In this document: positions 50,031-61,043 of the stretch, one piece after another
How the letters are laid out: the number at the start of each line of letters is the position of its first letter
Numbering within the stretch: position 1 is the stretch's first letter
Source of the DNA: Pseudofabraea citricarpa
Taxonomy: Eukaryota > Ascomycota > Leotiomycetes > Helotiales > Dermateaceae
Direction: 5' to 3'
Length of the DNA stretch: 64,000 bases
Assembly: GCA_029641185.1 (NCBI GenBank)
Contig: JAPWGK010000010.1
Location: 1,240,001-1,304,000, forward strand
Translations under genes and position numbers: made by a program
Notes under the pieces: model-generated
What the model was told of the DNA's origin: nothing
The model's database searches: none
Seen by the model: the letters and a program-made list of their open reading frames with translations, nothing else

Positions 50031-51302
50031 ATGGCCTCTCAAGATGACAGTTCGGAGATGAGGAGAGGAGAGGCGGCCCCCAGCGTGTGGCGAAGTACAT
50101 GGCAAAACAACAAAGGCATGTTCCTGATCTTGCTCTCGGAAATCGCAGGCTCTTCCATGGATGCCATCGTGCGCTTCCTACAGCAGGGCGGTCGGGGAAT
50201 GCATCCTTTCCAGGTCCGTAGCAGAAAGACACTCCTCTCTAACTGAGCATTCCGCTGATCTGAATCATGTTTTAGATCATATTTGCGCGAATGGGCATGA
50301 CTTTCATCCTGAGTACCGCCTATATGTGGTGGAAGCAAGTACCTGACTTCCCGCTGGGAAATCCCAAGATACGGGGATGGTTGGTCTTGCGCTCGTTGTT
50401 TGGATTTGGTGGTTTGTTCTGCCTGTACTGTAAGTTTCTTCTTCCTTTTTTTTCACTTTTTCCTCCCCGTGTCTCAAAACGGGCTCTAAATGATGAAATC
50501 TGACTTTTACCCTCTAGACTCGGTGCATTATCTCCCTCTGGCAGAGGCAACCGTTTTTAGGTTTCTCGTGCCCATAGTCACTGCATGGGCTTGTTCCGTC
50601 TTCTTGGGTCAGACGTTCACGAGGAATGAACTCATCGCTGGTCTAATTGCCCTATTTGGTGTCATTATCATTGCTCACCCAGCCAGTATCTTCGGCAAGG
50701 TCGACGATGATCTACATGTCAACAAAGCTGGCGAAGTCGACAAGGTCTCGCCAGCGCAACGCCTCCTGGCAATTACCGTCTCGATCCTCGGTATCTTCGG
50801 TGCTTCTGGTGCTTATACCACCATCCGAGTTATTGGGGATAGAGCACACGCGCTCATGTCGGTCAATTATTTCGCTATCCTTGGGACGGTTGGTTCGACG
50901 GTAGCACTCCTCGCCATTCCGGGGATTGGATTCATTATGCCTCAAGGTCCGCGTGAGTGGGCTCTTCTTCTTATCTTGGGCGTTCTGGGGTTTATCCTGC
51001 AGTTCCTGCTCACGGCTGGTCTGCAGCTTGACAGGAGTAGCAAGGCAACCAGCATGATGTACACTCAGGTGCTCTTTGCTTTGTCCTTTGATTGGGCCAT
51101 CTGGGGTGTACTCCCCGGGAAGTGGAGTCTTTTCGGTGGTGCTATTGTCATTGTGAGTACGCTGTGGTCTGCCCTGCAGAAGACACAGCAACCGGTTACA
51201 ACAGATGCGAAATCACCGGTTGTTGATGAGGAGAGTGCACTTTTAGGTGGTCAGACTGAGGCCTTTGAGGAGGCGCAGAGGAGGCCAAGTATCAACAACT
51301 AA
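50031..51302 (+). CDS. EamA-type drug/metabolite-superfamily transporter
   Basis: 373-residue multi-pass membrane protein from exons 50031-50213, 50276-50429 and 50518-51302. About ten hydrophobic segments form two EamA halves: the first runs from GMFLILLSEIAGSSMDAIVRFL through YLPLAEATVFRFLVPIVTAWACSVFLG to LIALFGVIIIAHPASIFG; the second from GASGAYTTIRVIGDRAHALMSVNYFAI to LLILGVLGFILQFLLTAGLQLD and LFGGAIVIVSTLWSAL. HYLPLAEATV and SSKATSMMYTQV are the usual conserved spots of these carriers. The C-terminus is cytosolic and acidic (EESALLGG). Substrate unknown; fungal relatives are often just called DUF6/EamA permeases. Both junctions are fixed by frame (phases 0 and 1). The gene points into the repeat array downstream. 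Confidence 0.92.
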
Positions 51303-51819
51303 GAATCGCTCAAAGATATATGAATGCATGATAATTATGTGAATGGGGGTGGTTTTGGGATATCCAAGTATTTTTAAATGGGACGTTAGAAGTATTCTTA
51401 TTGGGCTTTTGTAGTATACCTAGGTACTTAATTTGCATATGTCAGGTGTGCATTACCGGAGCTGGAGAGAATCATAAAATACAGATATTCGACAATAATC
51501 TAGGTGGTCAGGAGAATATAACTCGAGCTTTGAAGATACCTCGAATGTTACCGGCTCACTCACACTCGTACTCAAACAATAAATAAACCCCACAATCTCT
51601 CTTCTAAGCACGCTGACTACCCACATTTTCTTGCCAGGGAAAGGTAATGCAAGTTTGAGGTGTAAATACAAAACTCCAAATACTCAATCACTAGTCTGTC
51701 TGCTCTTTGTTTAGTATATTCAAAAATGCCTCTTGTTGTGATAAAAGAAAATGTTTTTAAAAAAAAAAAGCTCCGTGAGAATACTAGATGCATGTAATTA
51801 ATGCTTAATTACTGGCAGG
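51303..51819. other. 3' flank of the EamA gene, left border of the repeat array
   Basis: AT-rich sequence with an A run near 51759-51769. It probably contains the EamA 3' UTR. No further structure was seen except CTCCGTGAGA at 51771, a possible decayed repeat core. Confidence 0.5.
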
Positions 51820-52048
51820 TCCGTCATGCAACGAAACTTCAGAATTATGTCAACAGACAGATTTTGTGAAATTTCTTTTGCTGCGATCATGCACCTAGTA
51901 GCAAAATCGCTCAGTTACTTACTAGTCCGTCATGCAACGAAAGCTTGGGTATATGCACAGACAAGTTTTATGGAATTTCCTCTCTAGATCAAATATTAAT
52001 TTAGCCACTTAATCGCTCAGTTACTGATGGGTCCGTCATGCAACGAAA
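51820..52048 (+). repeat. Array sub-block: three cores at exact 106-bp spacing
   Basis: The first three cores are perfect and 106 bp apart. Their spacers share ACAGACA(A/G), GGAATTTC-like and AATCGCTCAGTTACT sequences, showing recent tandem duplication. Here the usual ATTCAC element is replaced by a TTACT variant. Confidence 0.85.
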
Positions 52049-52832
52049 ACTATCAAAGTAATATTTCAACAATTCACTTTGAAATCCGTCATGCAACGAG
52101 CTTTCTCTTCTTTCATGGGGACTTCTGTGCCACTAGTTAGTAGTTAGCTATACTAAGATTTATTCGCCGTGTCATGACAAAGATCCGTCACACAACAAGA
52201 ACCTCTATCTCAGCCTCAGTGTGGTTTGGATACCTATTATCAAGATTCACTCCCAAGTTCGTTATGCAACGGAATTTTGTTTCCTTTGTGCAAGACTTCT
52301 CACTTGGTAGTATACCTGGTATATCAATATTCATTCACTTCTTTCCAGGTCCGTTATGCAACGAAAGCTACACCCATGTAGCCTAGAGTAATATATTAAC
52401 AATTCACTTCCAGATCCGTCATGCAGCGAACCCCCCCCCCAAACAAGCCTTGGTAGAGCTTGGAGAGCCATCTTTAGAATTCACTTCCAAGTCCGTCATG
52501 CAACGGAATCTCATTGTTCTTTGTATAAGGTTTCTCAACTGCTAATATACCTAGTATATTAATGTTTTCCTATTCACTGATAAGTACGTCATGCAACGAA
52601 AACCCCCTATCTAGCTTTGAGGTTGCCTATGATAGTAAATTGGATTCACTGAAAGGTCCGTCACGCAACGAAATCCTTTATGTTGAAAAGAGGCTATGAT
52701 TTGCATTGACAGACAAGATAACAAGATTCACCTGGCTGTCCGTCATGCAACGAAGTCTTTTAGGTTAAAGGGAGGCTATGATTTGAATCAGTAGGTAGGA
52801 TCCAAGATTCACCTGACACTCCGTCACGCAAC

Positions 52833-52840
<8 letters not shown>

Positions 52841-52882
<42 letters not shown>
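52841..52882. repeat. AT dinucleotide microsatellite inside the array
   Basis: About 21 AT units lie between cores 13 and 14, which explains the longest core spacing (121 bp). The rest of that spacer matches its neighbours, so the AT run grew inside an existing unit. Confidence 0.95.
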
Positions 52883-52885
<3 letters not shown>

Positions 52886-53154
52886 AAAAGGAGGCTATGA
52901 TTTAAATTAGCAGTTAAGACAAGGAATAATCACCTGACAGTCCGTCATGCAACAGAATCTTCTATCTCAGATATGGCCATAGTTTGAATTAGCAGTCAAG
53001 ATGCAAGATTCACCTGATGCTCCGTCACGCAACGAAATCCAGTGAGCACTGGATTCAAATTAACAGGATTCACCCAAAGATACGTCATGCAACGAGATAG
53101 CTCACCCATGGTAACTTGCCATTACTCTTTGTTGTGTAATAAGGGGTGAAAATT

Positions 53155-53566
53155 TCCGTCATGCAACGAAAATTCCTTGCCCATGTTGAGAAACTTATTG
53201 AACATTCACTTCAGAGTTCGTCATGCAACGAAATCTAGAGTACATTGTATTTTGATACAGAGTAACATGATCCATCTGACGCTCCGTCGTGCAACGAAAG
53301 TCTCTTACATATACCTATGTTTGGAAAGTTATTAGATATTCACTTTGGAGTTCGTCATGCAACGAAATCTGGATTGAATTACATTTTAATTCAGAGCAAC
53401 AGAATTCACCTGAAGCTCTGTTATGCAACGAAAACTCCTTGCCTGAATCTATGTTAAGAAAGTTATGAACATTCACTTTGGAGTTCGTCATGCAACGAAA
53501 TCTGGATTGTATCATATCTTAGTTCAGACTCACAGGATTCACATGACGCTCCGTTATGCAACGAAA
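53155..53566 (+). repeat. Array sub-block: higher-order dimers of about 133 bp
   Basis: Cores 17-23 alternate in type. Odd cores begin TCCG or TCTG; even ones (18, 20, 22) begin TTCG and are preceded by ATTCACTT...GAG. Spacers alternate likewise (one family with TTGG/TTAAGAAAGTTAT, the other with CTGGATTG...TTCAGA). The dimer period is 128-134 bp, indicating duplication of two-core units. Confidence 0.85.
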
Positions 53567-53869
53567 TCACCTATGTTGCTTTTCACTTTGATATAATTCA
53601 CTGATGGTTATGTCCGTCATGCAACGAAATTCCCTGTTTCTAGAGTGCATGACTTGATATTAACTTGTGTATCCAATTCACCTGAAAGGTCCGTCACGCA
53701 ACGAAGTCTTCTATGTCTGATATACCTACCTTCTTTTCTACTTAATCACCCAGAGACTAGCTAGCCAGGATTCACTGTGTCCGTTATGCAACGAAATCTC
53801 CCAGTCCTAGAGGGCCTGACTTGATATTGGCATATGCAATTCACCTCAGAGGTCCGTCATGCAACGAAG

Positions 53870-54951
53870 TCGAGATAATTAGGGTATTTAGACATCGAGA
53901 CAAAGTGTTAGCCAAGCGAGTTATTTAACTACTGAATGTTCAGTCGCCTGCCTGTCTATTCGCTGCAAGATCCTAGTATGTTAAACAATTCTCTCTTATG
54001 TTGAAAGTATTCGAATGCTCTTTGTGCTTACTTGACCACGAAATGGGTTGAAAGTCGAGTAAATGGTATCTTGTATTTCTATACTACAAGCTAACTGAGT
54101 TGCTTGGAAGCCTATCGATTCAAATCTAGAATAGAGGTGAGATATATGAAAAAACTTGAATAACTGTTGATGGACTTGAGTTAAGAAAGTCAAATGTATA
54201 GCGAAATTGAACCTACAACTTCTTAACCCAAAGTACCTTGCCAAATAACCCACCCACCTACTCAATCCTGAAGAACTAATTATAGAAAGAAAGAAATGTA
54301 ATTTTACTGATCCCAGCTGGTTTATAACCCATAGCGGCAAGTGGCTAAGGACATTTCAAGCGATCAAGGCAAGCGACGATATACCTATATCCACTTGCTC
54401 TTAGCACAAGAGGTCTTTGAACATATTTCTCCTCTCTTCCTGCTTTACAACTACTCTGCAATGATGGAGGAAATATAAGCGAACCCGACGATTATGTCTA
54501 CAAAAGTGAGATAAATGTAAAGTTTTACTTTTTTTCAGATTTTACTTTTTTCTAAGTAGAACGTAAGGTAACTTCTAAGGTAGACTCGACTGCCAATCAA
54601 CCAAAAAGACGCTCCGGCGCCTAGTCTATACTGCGTACACCCTACCCAGTATTCCACCTCCCAAAGAAACATGACTCGCATTTTCTAATAGTCATGGCAA
54701 GTCCTCGTAATCTGTGTCTGCGTTGGATAAAACAAAGGAGAATGAATTGAACAAAAATTCCTCAAATATATACGCGAACTGGTTGGAATAATCCCTCCCA
54801 TCTGACCTCTAATATTACCCGGCTGCCTTTTCTTTTTTAATAGCGCCAGGATTACAACTAATATCAAATCCTACAACACCCGTATCGTCACAGAGGCAAA
54901 AAGGTAGTTTCTGTGCACTTTCCATACTTCAAAGGCAACGAGAAAAAACTG
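53870..54951. other. AT-rich right flank of the repeat array
   Basis: No core copies beyond 53869. A 114-codon minus-strand frame (53996-54340) has no recognisable motif. The right part probably holds the 3' UTR of the transporter gene that ends at 54952. Confidence 0.5.
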
Positions 54952-56355
54952 TTATGTGCTTCCAACAGCATTCTTGGCAGCGTCCAAGTAGTTCTTGGGG
55001 ACGTAGTCAGCTGCGTAGGATGGGGCTAGACCACCTAGGAGAACGAAGACGGTCATGACCAATGATGCGAGAATAACGAGCTTGCGGAGGACTGGGCGAC
55101 GGGCACCGAAGTCTGCCCATTGACGACCACCCTCGGCGAAATATCCCTTTAATTGTTCTGCACCAAGCTTGTAGTAGATGAGACCTCCAAGAGCAATGCT
55201 GTAACCGAAGAATTGGAGACCAGAAACAACTGTTCCCCAGATCAACATAGATGCGGCGACGAGGAGAATATCCTTGAGTACACCGCAGAGGGTAAGGACG
55301 AGTGAGGAGGTTTTTCCGATCTGAAAATCTGTTAGCAAATTTTCCGAGAACAAGATATGAGGGTCTTACCAGGAATACAACAGATACGTTCAATAGGAAG
55401 GCGACCATTGCGTTGGCGAGGAAGGTCCAGAGACCGACCGCATAGATTTGTGGCATGGTAACGAGCGGAATCTCCCAGAAGAGAGCAACGACAAAGTTCA
55501 TGATGGCGCAGATTGGAGCAAAGTAGTACAAGGAGACCAAAGGATCCATCTTGTACTCTGCAGAGCTGAGAAGCTTGCCAACCAAAACAAGTCTGACAGC
55601 CTCGAAAGCAATTCCTCCGACTTGGTAAATGAATCCAATCAATACGAAATCGATCTCTCCAAACGATGCTAGGACAACACCGACAACAATGAAGGAGACG
55701 TTGAAGAGAACCTTGAAGTTAGGTTTGGATTCACCCAAAGCCCAGCTGGCAAGAAGAACAGCGACAGGGGTGGTGGCCTACGACAGTATGTTAGATGAAA
55801 TCATTTTTGAAGGCAGCACTCGAAGCTCACCTTGAGCATTTGGATGAAAGAGACACTCAAGTACAGGTATGTCAGATTTCCACAGATCAAACTCAAACTG
55901 AAGAAGACGCCAATTGGTACGATAGCTCTGAGGTAGACTCGTCCCGTCATCTTCACCGTTTTGCGTCCATCAAGCAGTGTCGTTGTTCGTGCAAGAACCT
56001 GGGTCATGAATGTCGCGAATCCAAGATGCCACGAGGTGAGGAGAACGGGGTAGTCTTGACATTGTTAGTGAGTTGCTTTTTACGGGTTTGAATGTTGTTC
56101 TTACGGAAACCAAGTGTTGATAAAATCCATTTGTTGAAGAGAATGACACTGGAGCTCAATGTGATCCATACGCTGTTGAGAGATGAGCTACTGTCAACGT
56201 TGACGTGCGATCGTTTAAAGTACTAACATGACATATGCTGCCGGATGCAAGGCCGCCTTTGGAGGCTCTGCCTTCTCTGACATGGGATTGACGGTTGGGA
56301 GGATTGGAGCATCTCTGGACATGTCGCCCGAGACGCGGACCTTTTCTTCGCCCAT
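54952..56355 (-). CDS. glfB: Probable Golgi UDP-galactofuranose transporter (TPT/nucleotide-sugar transporter family)
   Basis: 398-residue, roughly ten-helix carrier of the triose-phosphate/nucleotide-sugar transporter family. Inferred exons: 56355-56228, 56172-56105, 56054-55831, 55777-55370, 55320-54952, all in phase. Typical sequences: IVWITLSSSVILFNKWILSTLGF, YPVLLTSWHLGFATFMTQ, SLICGNLTYLYLSVSFIQMLKATTPVAVLLASW, and the conserved KTSSLVLTLCGVLKDILLVAASMLIWG. The N-terminal 45 residues are hydrophilic. By sequence alone the sugar cannot be fixed, but it is divergent to the UDP-galactopyranose mutase gene. In Aspergillus the UDP-Galf transporter (GlfB/UgtA) and mutase (GlfA/UgmA) genes are, to my recollection, adjacent as well, so the specific name is inference from context. 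It would bring cytosolic UDP-Galf into the Golgi for glycan and cell-wall synthesis. Confidence 0.85.
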
Positions 56356-58725
56356 TGTGTTGTTGTCGAAGGTATTGTGTTTCAAGCAGAAAAGATGGAA
56401 GTGGACAATGAGTGGGAACAATCGCGATCGCAATCAAGGGAGCGCGATTAAACCTGGAGAAGATAACGAACGACTTGGAGCTCCAACTTCTTGGAAGTTT
56501 CTCCTCAACCAGGTTCTGTGGTTGCAGTGAATGGAAGAAACTGGTGCGGGGAGGGGAAGGGAAGGGAAGTAGGAGCGTATTCGAAGTCGAGGTCGAGTTC
56601 AAGGTCGAGATCGAGGTCGAAAGGCAGGTTCAGAGAGATGTGATGGAGAGGGAGGAGGAGATAAATTGTTGGAAGGAGACACAGCAGCCAAGACATTCGG
56701 GGAGGGACCAGAGGCGACAGGACGACAGGCCACGGGACTAGCGCGGGCACGCTAAGGACGAACGCAAGCTACTGGGTGCTGTAACGACACACCCCCTATT
56801 ATTCTCTTGTTCCTCCTCCTCCTCCTCTCCTCTCCTCTCCTCCACCACCACACACCACCCACCACCCACCACCCACCACAACCTCTTCCTGGTATTCCCG
56901 CCATCACCCCGTTGTGCCATCTAAAATTAAAGCCTGCACATCCTTGGTCCTCCCTCCAACTTCCCTGTCTCCCAGATCCGCAAGCACGCACGCACTCACG
57001 CACGCACGACTAAACTCATGCACCCTTACATCTCGCTGATTTGTTTCTGGCTAACTACACCACTGCACACCTTGGCAGCCCATCAACCTCAGGCACTGGA
57101 GGTAGATGACTTCCAGAACGGTTAATTCATCATCATGACAGTTCATCTATCCGTGCCCCTGCCGCCCTCTGCAGAAGCTTGATTCTCACTCCGTCTGCTT
57201 GTGTTCCCGATCAGCATCTGCCATCATCCACGCTGATCCGTTTCATGTCTATGCTACACGGTGGGGGCAACAGCGGATACCCTTCTTTGTATCTCGGTCT
57301 CGAGAGCGTGATTGCCAGTCTTGAGTCTTCTTGATCGGCCGTCAGCCTCGAACCGTCAAACTCTCGTCGGAGCGCTCAGAGCTCAGGATTCCAGTTGCAA
57401 CGTCTAACTCCATCCTAACCGGTGAGCCGCATCGGTGGTATTGCCATGCTTGCCACCATCAACAGCTACAGTACCGTCGCTTGCGTGCGCTATTTTTATT
57501 TCTTGCTGGCCCGAGGAGCAACTGACGAATATCCCAGATTGGATGATGCACTTGACTCGAGGCCTTTTCAGATGAGGCTCCACTAGTGCCGCAGAGCAAT
57601 CCATGCGAGCAAATTCAATTTGCTAACCCCCCAAGGATAAACGAAGATCCTGATGCAATCTTTCCGTTATCTGGCAGATTCGAGTCTGTGACACCATTTT
57701 GATATTGCGATAATCGACATTCAGGCAGGGGGAACAGAACACAATAGGGGTAAGACGCCGAGAGGATGAGCATTATTGAACAATCGAAGGAAGCTGTCAC
57801 AATACACGGCATAAAATAGGCTCAGTCGACGGGAAAGGTGCAGGTACAGGCGACGTGAGCCAATAGCATTGGTCAAGCTGGCCTGGCCACGTCCACAGAA
57901 ACTGGCATTTTGGTTTATTAGACAATCAGGAGGGTGGAGACTCGTCATTTACGCACCGGGCGATCAAGGTTGTCAAGCGACGGAGATGTACCGGTAGTGT
58001 GGCGGTAGAGCGAGTGGTGGAGCGAGTGGTGGTGGGGAGAACAACGTGTGACGACGTGAGGATGAGGGTTAGTTAGGAGGAGGAGGAGGAGGAGAAGTGG
58101 GAGGAGAAGGGCTGTCTCCATGTCTTGGAGAAGAGGACACGAGGTCAGATCGAGGCATTCCAGCGATTAGCTTGCAAGGCGCCTTCGTCTTCTCAGCATC
58201 CCTTGGGTCTTGCGAGCTTTCCATCACATTATTCTGTCAACTCGGTATGTACCCGAGAATGGACGGCCAGCCACAGCAGGTGAGAGATGAGATTCGAGTT
58301 ATACTTTTTCTGAAATGGCCCGAAAGTATCAAATTTCGCGGGTGCCAGATTAAGCAGAATCATTTTTTATCTCAGGGGAATCCAAAACACATCGTCCAAT
58401 AGATAAGATGCTTAGGAGCATGCCCCCTTACCCGATTCACGCTGGTCCCGCCAGAAAAAAAGGTGGCACACACGTAACTGACATCCCTGTCAATTTTTTA
58501 ATTCAACCATCCCTCCGATCGTCTTGTGTCTTGCGCTCCTCCTATTTACTTACCACTGCTCGCCGCCGCTGCTACATCACCCCCCCCAAGAGCATCGTCG
58601 TCGGCCTCTCTTCTGTTCTCATACACATCTGCCAGTGTTCTCCCAAGAATCATCTTCTCATTTCTGCCCGGCGCAAAACTGCTATCAATCAATCTTTCCC
58701 CGCAATCGATAAAGACAATCTGAAA
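56356..58725. other. Divergent promoter region of the galactofuranose gene pair
   Basis: 2.4 kb. It holds GTCGAG hexamer repeats (56582-56620), CTCC/CACCC repeats (56811-56880), CACG repeats (about 56984-57008) and a GGA run (about 58076-58094). No open frame looks coding. The span allows shared or separate promoters. Confidence 0.55.
56811..56880. repeat. CTCCT and CACCCAC pyrimidine-rich low-complexity tract
   Basis: About 70 nt of CCT/CTCCT units passing into CACC(CA)C units, strongly strand-asymmetric, in the divergent promoter about 460-520 bp from the transporter start. Confidence 0.85.
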
Positions 58726-60624
<1,899 letters not shown>

Positions 60625-61043
60625 AGGAAGTGTACTATTTCACTTAGACAAAAGTCTGACTGGCATATCATTTGTTGCTGCTTTTAAGCGATCGTTGCAT
60701 GGGTCAATCTGGGATACTGGTAGTTGAGATACACACTTTTTTTCGGTTCGTGGCCTTCGGGAGGGAAATAGATGAATTTATGAGGAAAGGGTCACCTGAA
60801 GCAGGAATTTTGAGCTTGCTTCTATAAATGCTCTTCGATGCACACATAGAACAATAGAATGCATCCCACTTTGAAAACATAATTCTGGATTAGTCCTCTT
60901 CATCTTAGTCTATGAGTTTCGTGAGCAAACACCATGTAATTTTAGAGTTAGACACGTGATTGAAAACTCATGACTTGTAAACCTGTTGGCAGCACTTCAT
61001 CCATCAAACACACCCTATCGTATCACAGAATGGTCAGTCAATC
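60625..61043. other. Intergenic region
   Basis: 3' UTR of the mutase gene and a short promoter for the Zn2Cys6 gene. An ATG at 61031 is followed by a stop after five codons. Nothing else was seen. Confidence 0.55.

Larger units (their letters stand above)
51820..53869 (+). repeat. Array of 27 interspersed direct copies of a 17-nt core, TCCGTCATGCAACGAAA
   Basis: Core starts: 51820, 51926, 52032, 52085, 52184, 52258, 52350, 52415, 52492, 52585, 52657, 52739, 52820, 52941, 53021, 53081, 53155, 53217, 53283, 53351, 53417, 53484, 53550, 53613, 53690, 53780, 53853. All are in the same orientation; spacing is 53-121 bp, mean about 78. Five copies match the 17-mer exactly; most others differ at one or two bases; copy 5 (52184) is the most decayed. 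GCAACG is intact in all but copies 5, 8 and 14. In most copies ATTCAC stands about 7 nt before the core, making a composite unit of about 30 nt. Spacers are homologous to one another but much more diverged than the core. Frames stay short (at most about 70 codons) and the period is not a multiple of three, so it is not a coding repeat. No core was seen elsewhere in the window. Function unknown. Confidence 0.95.

Noticed and set aside
51820..53869. The array as a true CRISPR locus
   Set aside because: The host is a eukaryote, no cas genes are present, spacers vary from 36 to over 100 bp and are homologous to each other rather than unique, and the core is short and variable.
51820..53869. The array as a protein-coding repeat
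   Set aside because: Core spacing is not a multiple of three, stops occur in all frames, and the longest frames are about 70 codons.
53996..54340. 114-codon frame on the minus strand
   Set aside because: No recognisable domain, AT-rich 3'-flank context; long frames of this size occur by chance.
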